64,000 nucleotides of DNA from Luteibacter aegosomatissinici (GTDB lineage: Bacteria; Pseudomonadota; Gammaproteobacteria; Xanthomonadales; Rhodanobacteraceae): assembly GCF_023078495.1 (NCBI RefSeq), contig NZ_CP095742.1, forward strand, positions 2,914,001 to 2,978,000, given 5' to 3'. The notes beneath the pieces were generated by a model. It made no database searches and was not told where the DNA came from. It saw nothing but the letters and a program-made list of their open reading frames with translations. Position numbers and translations under genes: made by a program. This document shows, in pieces, positions 9,362 to 18,109 of the stretch; within the stretch, counting starts at the first letter, position 1; every line of letters begins with the position of its first letter.

Positions 9362-10198
9362 ATGGAATGGAGCACTCCTCCACAAGATGAAGAGGTACGG
9401 CAAGGCGACATCCTCATGGAAAGGCCCCCACGTGGCGGCCAGCCGGCGGCCATGTCCATCGTGGTAACGGCCGACTGTGACATCGCCCAACGCAAATTCG
9501 GCACGCATCTCGCGTGCCTGAGGCTGGTCTGGTACCCGGACTATGTCCGCAACACGTGGGCCGAAAGCGAGCGACTGAAGCTGCTGAAGGCCTACGGTGA
9601 ACGCTTGGGCGCGCGGCTGCGCGCCCTGCACAGCGCCCAACTCGGTCAGGACAGCACACTCTCGGATGCCGCCGCACTCGACTGGCTCCGTCGTGAGGAC
9701 ATGCATGCCATCCTTGATGCACTCGACGTGCCAGAAGGGTCGCACGCCGGATTCACGCGGGAGTTTGGACCAATCCAGGCCGGCCTGCGGGCAGAAATGG
9801 ACCAGCCAGACGCCTTCGAGCGCTGCTTGGCCCTGCGTTCGTCGGTCAAGGCCGAAAGCCGAGCCACGGCCATTGCTGCGCTGCTGGAGAAGGCGGGTGG
9901 CCAGAGCAAGTTTCCTGACGATGTATTTTTTCTCCCTGGCCTACCCGGATACGACGTGTCCCCGGCAGTCGTTCTGCTGCGGGAGCTGGTGGCGACGAAC
10001 ACCGAGCATGTCGTTCACGCGAGTTCGGATGCAGTCGCGTCCCATCACCGCGTGCGCGTGGGGCGCCTGATTGCCCCCTACAAATATGCCCTGACCCAGG
10101 CGTTCGGGAACCTCTATTCGAGAATCGGCATGCCGACCGAATACGAGGTGCGACGCGACAGCGGCAAGGCCAGTATCCTCGAGTGCGGATGGATCTGA
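9362..10198 (+). CDS. QGD...CDI-motif protein, first gene of helicase operon (278 aa)
   Basis: The ATG at 9362 has GGAG eight bases upstream. The N-terminus carries VRQGDILMERPP followed by MSIVVTADCDIAQRKFG. The pairing of a QGD[IV] element with a strand ending in CDIA recurs in proteins encoded beside other genes in accessory regions, from memory. The rest is helical and charged, with no membrane segment. Its stop is one base before the helicase ATG, so the two are co-translated and probably act together. Function is unknown. The Cys/Asp pair could be a metal or catalytic site, but that is inference only. Confidence 0.8.
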   Translation: MEWSTPPQDEEVRQGDILMERPPRGGQPAAMSIVVTADCDIAQRKFGTHLACLRLVWYPDYVRNTWAESERLKLLKAYGERLGARLRALHSAQLGQDSTLSDAAALDWLRREDMHAILDALDVPEGSHAGFTREFGPIQAGLRAEMDQPDAFERCLALRSSVKAESRATAIAALLEKAGGQSKFPDDVFFLPGLPGYDVSPAVVLLRELVATNTEHVVHASSDAVASHHRVRVGRLIAPYKYALTQAFGNLYSRIGMPTEYEVRRDSGKASILECGWI

Positions 10199-10199
10199 C

Positions 10200-12455
10200 A
10201 TGAAAACGATAACGATTGACCAAAAGTCGATGGACGCCGCGTCGGCGCATCAGCTTGACCTCGATGCCATCGTCGAGGCACTGGGTCTCCCGGACGGAAC
10301 GGACACCATCCGCTGTGGTGTTGTCGACGACCACGGCTTTGTCGTCTCGGGAAACTACCAATCCGGAGACGCCCTGCTGACCATCTCCCTTGCGCCCGAC
10401 GGCCCCCTTGCCGTCGCGTCGATACCGGCTCGCGGGGAAGCGCTTGGCCGTATCGTCAAGGCCGCGGCGCGCATAGCCTCAGGCCGGTCCCGCGCCATCA
10501 CACAGGCGTGGAAGCCGTTCCACCACGGCAATCTTTTGTCCTTCCACGCCGACCGCTTCGTGCGACGCGAAGGGGGCGGCAGAAGCGAGGACGGGCGTAT
10601 CGTCTTGCGCATCGACGGCGGCGGCAAGCGCATCTTCGCCTTCCTGCTCGACAAAAGCGGGGTCCGGGACATCTCCACGTTCGTGCCCGATGAGGCGCTC
10701 GTCAATGAGGCGCTGGGATTGCTTCCCGCCTTCCTCGCCACACCGGTCGCTGGCCAAGCCGTTGATGCCGAAGGCACCTTCAGCCTCGATGGCCGCCTTC
10801 CCAATGACAATCCGCACCAGAGCACTACCCAGTGGTACGACACCTGGTTTACACCCGCGCAGCGAGAGTTCGTCGATAACCAGGACGACGGCGGGCTTCG
10901 CCTGCTCGGCGCCGCAGGAACCGGCAAGACCCGCACTCTCGTGGTCAAGTGCCTTCGGATGCTGCGTGCCGAGCCTCCAGCCCGGCAGTTCGAGCGAATC
11001 CTCTTTTTGACGCATGCGACCCGTACAGTCGAAGAGATTGAGGAGATGATCCTGACGATGGAGGGCGATGCCGGCATCGACCTTCTGACGGGAGAGCGAC
11101 CACGCCTGTCGGTGCAGACCATCTACGATCTGGCCAGTGCCCACATGGGTTACAACGTATCGGACATTTCCCCCATCTCCATTGACGGGCAGGATGGACG
11201 GGACTACCAAGCCATCCTGCTCAACGACGCCGTCGACGAGTTTGTGCGCGGCAACTGGGTAACATTCAAAAGTGCGTGCTCCCCTCCCCTGCGGTCATAC
11301 ATCGAGGCAGACCGGGACTCAGCAGTACGCCGGTTCTTCCTGTGGGAAATTCTCAACGAATTCGCCTGCGTCCTTGACGCGGACGGAATCCGGACCGATA
11401 CCACGCGACGGCAGGCGTACGCAAACAACAACCGTCGACGGTCATGGATGTGGGAGCTACCCAAACGGGAAGACCGTGAGGTCGTCCTTGCGCTCTACGA
11501 CCTCTTCCGCGCCAAGCTGCGCAGCAACGGGGTCATCGGGCTCGACCAGATGGTCACCGACTACATGGGCTACCTGGAAACCTTCCGGTGGGAGGCCCTG
11601 CAGACGAAGGAGGGCTTTGACGCCATCTTTGTCGACGAGCTGCATCTTTTCAACCGGCAGGAACGGATGATATTCAGCCACCTGCTTCGCAACATCGACG
11701 AGGCGCCACGGGTGTACCTTGCCTATGACGCCAAGCAGTCGCCCCGCGACACCTTCCTCCAACTGCCCAGCATGGAGGCCAGCGCGCTCGATCTGTGGAA
11801 GGACGCAAAATTGAAGAAGGTGCGCAAGATTGAACTTGCCGATGCCTTCCGTTATACCCCGCAGATTGCCGCAACCCTGCGCGCCATTGACGCGGAGTTC
11901 CCCGGCCAGAACCTTGGCGAGGACTGGGTGCCTTACACTGCCATCTCAAAGTTGCCGGACGGCCCCGCACCGACGCTCTACACGCTTAAAAATGCGAGCG
12001 AGGTCTACGGCCAGGTGTTTGCGCGTGCGCGCAAGCTGCAGGCGGACGCCAAACCTGGCGCCCGGATTGCCGTCCTTTGCCTGAGCCCGAGTCATTTCTC
12101 CCGCTACCTGTCGCGGAGCGAACAGCGCGACCGTTTCACGGCAATTGCATCGCGCGACGATGCCAGCGGCTCGTTCGGCAGCGCAAGAAAATTCATCTTC
12201 AGCATGCCGGAGTATGTCGCGGGCCTGCAGTTCGACACGGTTCTCCTCATCGACGTCAACAAAGACGAGGTTCCCGAGGGGCCGATGACCTCGAGTGCCC
12301 GTCGGCACTTCGCTTCCCAGGTCTACCTTGGCGCGAGCCGAGCGGAGCACACCTTGGAGTTCTATGCCACGCGCGAAGGGGGCGGGCATGCACCTCTCCT
12401 GTCCCGCGCACTTGCCAATGACCATATCGATGAGCTCGCGGACTTTCCCGACTGA
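10200..12455 (+). CDS. UvrD/PcrA-type superfamily 1 helicase (751 aa)
   Basis: A superfamily 1 DNA helicase/ATPase. After about 215 N-terminal residues unlike UvrD comes a Q-motif region (TPAQREFVDNQDDGG), then Walker A GAAGTGKT at residues 237-244. Walker B is degenerate (AIFVDELHLF in place of DEAQD). Motif III-like AYDAKQS, motif IV RYTPQIAATLRAID and motif VI-like GASRAEHTLEFYATREG follow. The long N-terminal extension and the ELHL Walker B set it apart from housekeeping UvrD and Rep. It directly follows the QGD/CDI protein, as expected for a two-component nucleic-acid system, perhaps defence. That role is not shown. Confidence 0.9.
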   Translation: MKTITIDQKSMDAASAHQLDLDAIVEALGLPDGTDTIRCGVVDDHGFVVSGNYQSGDALLTISLAPDGPLAVASIPARGEALGRIVKAAARIASGRSRAITQAWKPFHHGNLLSFHADRFVRREGGGRSEDGRIVLRIDGGGKRIFAFLLDKSGVRDISTFVPDEALVNEALGLLPAFLATPVAGQAVDAEGTFSLDGRLPNDNPHQSTTQWYDTWFTPAQREFVDNQDDGGLRLLGAAGTGKTRTLVVKCLRMLRAEPPARQFERILFLTHATRTVEEIEEMILTMEGDAGIDLLTGERPRLSVQTIYDLASAHMGYNVSDISPISIDGQDGRDYQAILLNDAVDEFVRGNWVTFKSACSPPLRSYIEADRDSAVRRFFLWEILNEFACVLDADGIRTDTTRRQAYANNNRRRSWMWELPKREDREVVLALYDLFRAKLRSNGVIGLDQMVTDYMGYLETFRWEALQTKEGFDAIFVDELHLFNRQERMIFSHLLRNIDEAPRVYLAYDAKQSPRDTFLQLPSMEASALDLWKDAKLKKVRKIELADAFRYTPQIAATLRAIDAEFPGQNLGEDWVPYTAISKLPDGPAPTLYTLKNASEVYGQVFARARKLQADAKPGARIAVLCLSPSHFSRYLSRSEQRDRFTAIASRDDASGSFGSARKFIFSMPEYVAGLQFDTVLLIDVNKDEVPEGPMTSSARRHFASQVYLGASRAEHTLEFYATREGGGHAPLLSRALANDHIDELADFPD

Positions 12456-12499
12456 TGTACGCCGTTCCCCGACGCACACACTCACCACCGAGACCTGTC

Positions 12500-13038
12500 A
12501 TGACTAAAACTTTGGCCGGGGCGCACTTACCGGCGTCCTGGTGGTTGCCATCAGGCCACGCCAGAACGGCGAGGGCGTGGATATTGAACCCACCTACTAC
12601 TTCCTGTGCTGGAACGGGGTTGCGTGTTCGCCTCACCTGCACATCAACCCGCTGGCAGCCATTGATGAGTTGCTGTCTGTCGAGCGCGCTGAGGCGTACA
12701 AGACAGCCCACCACCGTGCGGTGATTTCAAATCTCGAGAGATGGTATCCCGCTGCTTCGGCAGTCCTCCAGGCGTGGACCACGATGGCCACAGTGGACTG
12801 GTCGAACAAGCCCACGGTAGCGAGCACCACCGCACGAGCCTGCAGTGTCGATACCGATGCCGCCATGGACCTCGTTGGAATCGACGCAGACGAGGTCGCG
12901 GAATTCCGGCGCGAGCTGCCCGGTGCGCGACCGCCTGAGGTAGCGGGCAGTGACCTCCCCGACGAGGTGGCGGTGCGACTGGGCATACCCAAGTCCGCCG
13001 CACACCCGACGCCGGCCCGACGCCGGGTCCGTCTCTGA
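12500..13038 (+). pseudogene. hypothetical gene with an N-terminal 1-bp frameshift
   Basis: From 12541 to 13038 one frame encodes a protein-like sequence (DIEPTYYFLCWNGVACSPHL, NLERWYPAASAVLQAW). It has no good start, but an ATG at 12500 in another frame begins MTKTLAG. Adding one G to the GGGG run near 12518 gives a smooth start, MTKTLAGGALTGVLVVAIRP, with a hydrophobic N-terminus. The gene is therefore probably whole apart from one base. If taken as is, translation could only begin at GTG 12541. It follows the helicase in the same direction by 45 bases and might belong to that operon. No family recognised. Confidence 0.55.
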
Positions 13039-13648
13039 CTACAGGCGGCGGTTGGATCGCGCAGGAGCGCTCGCTGCGGGTAACGTCCCGATTCGACGAG
13101 AAATCTCGCCGTCGATGAGTGTCCGGGCCCATTCACGACCCACATTGAATGGTCCAATCGCCCAGCCATCGGGACGCCGCCAGTTCCGCCAGACCTCCTG
13201 CGCGCACTGGCGCCACCCTGATCCTTGCATGCGAGGTGTCCCCCAGCCGAGGCTGGGTGGGGCCTTGGCGCATTCCAGCAGCTCGAAGGCATCTGCGAGC
13301 GCCGACGGCAATGCATCGGGCGGGTCAATGCCCCATTGTCGCCCTTTGTCGAAGACCCGACGGATGGCGTCGAGTTCCTCCGAGGTGCTGCATTCGAGCA
13401 GGACCGTCAGTGCCTCGGCCACCCAGGCGCGCAGGGCGACGACGGCGGTGTACCGACGCCACCAATCAATCGCCTCGGCAACTGACGCGAAGGTGACGCC
13501 GGGGCAGGCCCCGGCGGGCCTGCAATCTGCAGTCGCCATCGGCGCCAAGGCTCCGATGCCCTCGGAAGTCTGACGAACGCAAGGCCAATGGCCTCAAGGT
13601 CATTCTGGAAATCAATGCGATTCACGGTTCGGGTGTCGCGGGCGGCAC
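13039..13648 (-). pseudogene. frameshifted hypothetical gene with a good promoter
   Basis: The 3' part (13039 to about 13505) reads VTFASVAEAIDWWRRYTAVV, LECSTSEELDAIRRVFDKGR and WAIGPFNVGREWART, a helical Trp-rich protein. Upstream the coding frame changes near 13505-13515 (RLQIAGPPGPAP joining GVTFASV); one added base fixes it. The best ribosome site (GGGAAGGG) precedes GTG 13648, and reaching that start needs one more base near 13626. A sigma70-like promoter lies just upstream at 13670-13697. Product unknown. It ends convergently against the 12.5 kb gene, with stop codons back to back. Confidence 0.55.
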
Positions 13649-13669
13649 GCCGCCCTTCCCAAAGACATA

Positions 13670-13697
13670 GATCTACCCTGGTCTGGCGCGCTGTCAA
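13670..13697 (-). promoter_or_regulatory. promoter TTGACA-N16-TAGATC
   Basis: On the minus strand TTGACA (13692-13697) and TAGATC (13670-13675) are spaced 16 bases apart, reading toward the frameshifted gene below. The ten bases CAGGGTAGAT covering the -10 box recur, at the same distance from an identical -35 box, in front of the gene starting at 62171. Both are followed by a G-rich ribosome site. The matching architecture suggests a shared regulator or a shared promoter origin. Confidence 0.6.
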
Positions 13698-13978
13698 CAG
13701 GCAGGAGGCTATGGACTGGCGACAGGATGTCGCGCGACTGCCTACATTCCGCGCCCCTCACGCTGCCCGGTCACACCCGCCACGAGGAGCAAGGCCGCAG
13801 AGCGGGCGGTTGCCGACGGCATCCATAGACCCGCCGCAGGGCGCTGCGCGGGAGGATGCGGCGCTGATTCCCCCCCTCCCGCCAGCAGCCGTCCCGGTTT
13901 CATCGCCCCGTGGGCGGGGACGCGACCATTGCCGGGTTTCGACAAACGCCGGGGCGGCCTCACCCTAGGGCACGCGCC

Positions 13979-14728
13979 TCAGCCGGTCTTGCTCTTGTTG
14001 GTGAGCTCGACAAACATGCGCACATCGTTGGGCAGCGCCCCCTTCGTTTCCTGTCCCTGGATGGTCACGCTGCCCGTTGCATAGCAGTTGACCACCAGGC
14101 CATCGGCAAACTCATACTTGATGCCATGGGGAATGGGGGTGGCCATGGCGCGCGTGGCAAAAACGCCTGCAGTGACGGGAGGTCGAAGCACTTGAAGCTG
14201 TCTGCGGAGGTCTCGACGATCTTTTGCACTGTTGTTGCCCCTGTCGCCGGAAATTCGGCGGACGGAAGAATGGGGCTCTGTGCTGACAATTCCAAGGCGC
14301 CAAACCAGGTGCCGGGCACCCAGTCGACCGCCACCTTCCGGGCAGAGCCCAGAACCGGAACGCGCCGGACGGGTCGCTGTGCAATTCCTGTTCGAGGATG
14401 TCGACGGCCGTGTCGACATCGTCCGCGAGGTAAATCCAAGATTCGCCTGCATCTGAGTCAGGGGTGCCGTGCATCGGTTCAAGCGTCCCGGTGAGCGGTC
14501 CGCCGGTCCCCGGCGCGAGGGCACTGTCCACGTATGAATGCGTGCTGCGCAGACGGTTTCCCCGCCCTTCCCGGGACCGATTCCTGCCCCTTGCATCTCA
14601 TGCGGCTCAAGCTGGACCATCTTGACGCGTCGGCAAAGCGAGATGGGATGATCGAATGCCCGGTGCATGTCGCCTGCCGCATGGTGCCCAGGGACGAACC
14701 CTGGATATAAACCTGTCTCCCGGCGCAT
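13979..14728 (-). pseudogene. hypothetical gene broken by about three frameshifts
   Basis: Protein-like sequence runs through this interval but changes frame. It starts MRRETGLYPGFVPGHHAAGD to about 14531, then DSALAPGTGGPLTGTLEPM and ESWIYLADDVDTAVDILEQE to about 14350. It then continues as VDWVPGTWFGALELSAQSP to about 14165, and finally IPHGIKYEFADGLVVNCYAT to the stop. No single frame is coding throughout. The number of breaks favours real decay, but single-base assembly errors would look the same. Function unknown. Confidence 0.6.
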
Positions 14729-14863
14729 CCGGCGCAGCAGCTGCCGTGCTTGAACGGAGCAACGGCGCCGGATGCATGATGCGCCAGCATCTCATCCGGC
14801 GAGACTGCCCCGTCGTAGTGTGCCCCACACACGGATGCGTCATCCAGGATCACAGGGGTTCTC

Positions 14864-15835
14864 ATGCAAGCTGCGCCACCCAGTCGTACGACCATTGCCG
14901 GGCTGTTCCTCTTCATCGTGGGCTTGCTGTTGCTGCGGTTCTTTCCACGCTCTGGCGCACTGGCAACTGCCGTGGGCCTGTTCGTCCTGCTGTGCGAAGG
15001 CACTGGTGCGGGGTGGCTGCAGCTGTTGGGTGAGGCCCGGCACGAGTGGAAACTTGTCGGGCGGCATGTGCGTGCACGCAAATACCTCGCCATCCGGCGC
15101 ATGCGGCGAGCCGTTGCTCCGTCGGCCACCATGGCGCTTGCGTGGCAGGCATTCATCGTTGTTGTTCTCATTGCGATCCTCTCGCCGGCGACAGGCCTGT
15201 CGCCTTTTGCCCAGGGCGCCGCTGTCGACACCCTGACCTCCGTCGGCGTGGTCATCGCGATGGTGGATGTCTTGGTCATGGGCATGGCCGCCTTGCGTCT
15301 GCAGTGGGCACGCACAGCCGGCAGGGGATTCAAGACGCTGTTCGCCGCCCTCATCACGGCCCTTGCCTTCGCAGCTGCACGCCGGCTGGTTTTTGATTTG
15401 ACCGGCGAGGATCCGATGAAGTTTCCCGGCGCACTCGCCGTCATCGGTTTTTTCTGTCTACCCTTCGCCTGGGCGGTGGTCATCGGTGTCGTCGCCACAC
15501 TGATGGTTCTGCCCGCGATGGCCTGGACCCTGACAAGGGACACTGATGACCACCACGGCCAGTTCGTCGCCCGTTGCGCCCAGGGTGTCCGCCTCGTCCT
15601 CATTGCGTGTGCCGTGGCTGCGACCTGCAGCGCCGTCACGCTCCCTGACCTTTCCCGCCCCTCCTGGCTACGCAACACGGGCCTTGCCATTGTCGTGGGC
15701 CTTGACTTCTGGAACCAACCCGCATGCGGCGCCGACCGGCGGCCCTCCGCCCGCGTTTCAGACAATCGCTACCTTGTTGTGGTCGACAAGCCCGGTGCGC
15801 CATCGCTCGAGCCGATGCCTTGCCCGTCTCATTGA
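14864..15835 (+). CDS. multi-pass membrane protein (323 aa)
   Basis: The ATG at 14864 has AGGGG nine bases upstream. About seven hydrophobic segments are visible: residues roughly 10-27, 30-48, 90-112, 126-146, 158-175, 188-222 (probably two close helices) and 240-260. A charged region (HEWKLVGRHVRARKYLAIRR) lies between the second and third. The C-terminal 60 residues are polar and Pro-rich. No transporter signature is recognised. The gene stands alone and is intact, in a region where its neighbours are broken. Confidence 0.7.
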   Translation: MQAAPPSRTTIAGLFLFIVGLLLLRFFPRSGALATAVGLFVLLCEGTGAGWLQLLGEARHEWKLVGRHVRARKYLAIRRMRRAVAPSATMALAWQAFIVVVLIAILSPATGLSPFAQGAAVDTLTSVGVVIAMVDVLVMGMAALRLQWARTAGRGFKTLFAALITALAFAAARRLVFDLTGEDPMKFPGALAVIGFFCLPFAWAVVIGVVATLMVLPAMAWTLTRDTDDHHGQFVARCAQGVRLVLIACAVAATCSAVTLPDLSRPSWLRNTGLAIVVGLDFWNQPACGADRRPSARVSDNRYLVVVDKPGAPSLEPMPCPSH

Positions 15836-16073
15836 GTGGACCGATGGCTGCCGGAGTCAGCCCCTTGGTAAGCAACCCCGAATGGTGGCGACCGGCATCT
15901 ACCGCTCCGCTCTTCCGAACGCTTCCCGACTAGCACGGCCCCGGACTGCGGTCACCGGCGTTCAAACCTAGCTCAACCCCGCCAGCATTCGCGCCATATA
16001 TCACAAGTCTCTGAAAAATAGACTCATTTCAAGTTTCATGCACAGGCTTATCTCAAAATGTGAAAAGTTCGCA

Positions 16074-16102
16074 TTGACATGAGACGCCTTTGAGCGTGAT
16101 AT
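16074..16102 (+). promoter_or_regulatory. promoter TTGACA-N17-TGATAT, predicted leaderless
   Basis: A consensus -35 box TTGACA (16074-16079) and -10 box TGATAT (16097-16102) are separated by exactly 17 bases, below an AT-rich block. Transcription would begin about seven bases after the -10 box, which is the A of the ATG at 16109. There is no room for a ribosome site, so the mRNA should be leaderless or nearly so. Confidence 0.7.
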
Positions 16103-16108
16103 CGGACC

Positions 16109-16765
16109 ATGACCGTTCACTTCCGCAAACCTACCCAGATCGAAGTGCCCACCGAGGCCCATGCTGAGGCGTGGGCGGCCGAGTTTGGGGTATCGGTTCA
16201 TTCGCTGCTGACCGCCATGCGCACCGTCGGTACCGATGCCGAGGCGGTCGGGCAGTATCTGGCAGCCTTCCGCGAGCCCATGGGCGCCTACGTCGACCAG
16301 ATGAAGGCACGGCTCGACGAGATTGAAGTCCTGGTCGAGCGGCTCGGCGAGGAGCGACGCAGCATCGTGTCGTTTCTTGAAGGCTTCGCGCAGTTGCAGC
16401 GCACGCAGCGCAACCAGCGGATGCATGCAGCAGCTGGCTCGACAGGGGCCGACCTCTACACCTTAACAGTCACGGCGGAAGGGGGATCCGTACAGGATCG
16501 GCGGGACGGCGGGGTCGGAAGCCCGCCTGTCCGCGATGTCTACCGTGCACCGCAGGGATCGTCAGCCGAGATTGGCGACACCGTTTACCGCTTGCTGGCG
16601 GATGGGCGACGGCGTTCCCTGCACGAGATCTTGTCGTTCCTTGAGGTGCGCGGCATCGCCGCCAAGGGCGCCAATCCGTCGGCCTTCCTCAGCACCCTGC
16701 TCAGCCGCGATGAGCGGTTCGACCCGAACCGCCGTGACGGATGGGGGTTGAAGGGACGGCCATGA
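16109..16765 (+). CDS. DUF3606-like plus HARE/winged-helix-like regulator (218 aa)
   Basis: The N-terminal 50 residues (WAAEFGVSVHSLLTAMRTVG) resemble the short DUF3606 helical unit. Residues about 55-100 form a charged helix suited to coiled coil (KARLDEIEVLVERLGEERRS). The last 70 (IGDTVYRLLADGRRRSLHEI through RDGWGLKG) resemble a HARE-HTH or winged-helix domain. This points to a DNA-binding or nucleoid-associated role, perhaps a plasmid-borne regulator. The start is fixed by the promoter, which places the transcript start on the ATG. A strong hairpin follows the stop. Confidence 0.75.
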   Translation: MTVHFRKPTQIEVPTEAHAEAWAAEFGVSVHSLLTAMRTVGTDAEAVGQYLAAFREPMGAYVDQMKARLDEIEVLVERLGEERRSIVSFLEGFAQLQRTQRNQRMHAAAGSTGADLYTLTVTAEGGSVQDRRDGGVGSPPVRDVYRAPQGSSAEIGDTVYRLLADGRRRSLHEILSFLEVRGIAAKGANPSAFLSTLLSRDERFDPNRRDGWGLKGRP

Positions 16766-17115
16766 ACATGAAAACCCGACCTCGTTGCGAGCGAGGCCGG
16801 GTTCATTCCAACGCGCTTTGAGAGGCGCCCCATACGGCGAACGGTCTGCTCGCCCCAGGAGGTAGGACAGTGACTGGCAATCGCGCCGCAGCAAGCTAAA
16901 CGCCGGACGACGGCTTGGCTTTCATGTCCGAGCCCATCGTCCCATGCGGGCGACTCAACATTCAACCCAGCGATCTTCACACTCCCACGTGCCCCTGGTG
17001 CGTGTCCGAATGCGGCCATCCGCCCTGAATGCTGAGCGCAATTTCCATCGTCAAGTGCATGCCCTGACGCACGCGTCCCAGCGGGACCCGGCCGGGCCAT
17101 GCCGAGGATATTGCC
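16766..17115. other. intergenic stretch with one hairpin
   Basis: It holds the hairpin at 16773-16803 right after the upstream gene and, at its end, the GAGGA ribosome site of the DUF3892 gene. I see no gene in between; the minus-strand long frame crossing it is a shadow. Confidence 0.5.
16773..16803 (+). terminator. GC-rich hairpin after the 16109 gene
   Basis: The arms AACCCG-A-CCTCG and CGAGG-C-CGGGTT pair over 11 bases with one mismatch and a 7-base loop, starting 8 bases after the stop codon. No U-tract follows, so it is a weak intrinsic terminator or an mRNA 3'-end stabiliser. Confidence 0.5.
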
Positions 17116-17397
17116 ATGGCTGACTGCCAGATCACCTGTATCACCAAGCCCCACCCCGACAGCCCCCACGAGCACATCACCCACGTGGGCAACCCGCCAC
17201 GGTGGAAGTGGTCGCGCGAGGAAGTCATCCGCAGCATCGACGCGAAGACCAACACCTTCTTCGTGCGAGACCCGAAGACAGGAAAGCGCTCGGAGGTCGG
17301 TGTCGTCCGTCCGAGTGGGCGCCCCGCGTACCTGCGCACCTACGCCGACGGTGACTGGAACAACAACCTCCTGGCGTTGAACCAGTGCCCCATCTGA
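17116..17397 (+). CDS. DUF3892 domain protein (93 aa)
   Basis: A small protein of the DUF3892 type: ADCQITCITKP, an HEHITHVGN segment, a W-R-W-S helix cap (RWKWSREEVIRSIDAKTNTF) and FFVRDPKTGKRSEVGVVRP near the end. Members are short and of unknown function, with a conserved beta-hairpin layout, from memory. The ATG at 17116 has GAGGA nine bases upstream. The longer in-frame shadow starts are rejected. A hairpin follows the stop. Confidence 0.8.
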   Translation: MADCQITCITKPHPDSPHEHITHVGNPPRWKWSREEVIRSIDAKTNTFFVRDPKTGKRSEVGVVRPSGRPAYLRTYADGDWNNNLLALNQCPI

Positions 17398-17412
17398 AAC
17401 GCTGAACCGACA

Positions 17413-17449
17413 GCGGGCATCTCCGTGGAAAAAAAACGGTGATGCCCGC
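17413..17449 (+). terminator. hairpin after the DUF3892 gene
   Basis: GCGGGCATC (17413-17421) pairs with GATGCCCGC (17441-17449); inside, CCGT pairs with ACGG around an A-rich loop. The only flaw is one T-T mismatch. There is no following U-tract. Confidence 0.55.
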
Positions 17450-17484
17450 CCCGCGATCATCCAGTCATTCGAGGTTGCACCAAC

Positions 17485-17709
17485 ATGACCAACGCATTCG
17501 TTGAATACCGCCCCAAATCGGCCGACCAGACCCATGGTGTCACCCATCATGTGGTCATCGTCCACGAGCAGGAAGTCCACCGCGCAAACACGCAGCGCGA
17601 AGCGGAGACCTGGGCATGCAAGCAGGGCTACAGTGTCCATGTCGCCCGTGAACGACACCGGCAGGAGCGTCCCAATCCGGCGCACTGGCGCAAGTCCGAC
17701 TGCCGCTGA
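17485..17709 (+). CDS. small hypothetical protein (74 aa)
   Basis: The protein opens MTNAFVEYRPKSADQTHGVT, then HHVVIVHEQEVHRANTQREA and a short helix to WACKQGYSVHVARERHR. The beta-beta-helix-beta pattern with a short basic tail recalls small DUF2188-like proteins, but the match is weak. The ATG at 17485 has GAGG about 12 bases upstream, a little far. It lies 88 bases after the DUF3892 gene, with a hairpin between, so it likely has its own mRNA end. Function unknown. Confidence 0.65.
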   Translation: MTNAFVEYRPKSADQTHGVTHHVVIVHEQEVHRANTQREAETWACKQGYSVHVARERHRQERPNPAHWRKSDCR

Positions 17710-18109
17710 CACGGCGGACCCTCCTCGCAGGCACCCATGGGACCGGCAGCGGCAGCGATACCGCTGCCGGTCCTCCTCACCCACGGTGACCGCGCTTTGC
17801 ATGGGGCACTGCGCACCAACCATCGGCGGCGGCCTCCAGGCGCCAGCGGATCACCTTGCGGCCGGGGACCTTGATGGGCCGGGGTGTCAGCTGCAGTCCC
17901 GGTCGTGCGGGGCAGGCGGTCGCGGCGTGTTATTCAATCATCATCGGCGCATCCTGTTGGAAGAGCCCAAGGCCGCCACATGGCGGCCCCACCGCAAGGC
18001 TGCTGCGACCGATTGTCGGGCCGGTTGCACCCGCCCGGAGGTTCGACACGCAGAGCTGCTGCGCGGCCTTCTCGGCCGAAGTGACCTCGGCGGCTGCGAT
18101 GCGTCAAAG
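17710..18109. other. intergenic stretch with one hairpin
   Basis: A perfect inverted repeat at 17740-17773 is the only clear structure. The rest is GC-rich and non-coding by eye, probably including the eroded 3' end of the ankyrin pseudogene on the minus strand. Confidence 0.4.
17740..17773 (+). terminator. perfect 13-bp hairpin after the 17485 gene
   Basis: GGACCGGCAGCGG (17740-17752) is the exact reverse complement of CCGCTGCCGGTCC (17761-17773), with an 8-base loop. It starts 30 bases after the stop codon and lacks a U-tract. Confidence 0.55.

Noticed and set aside
14479-15765. 428-aa minus-strand frame
   Set aside because: It is opposite the membrane protein gene and is Ser/Arg/Thr-rich throughout.
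16585-17823. 412-aa minus-strand frame
   Set aside because: It is opposite the DUF3606 and DUF3892 genes and their hairpins.
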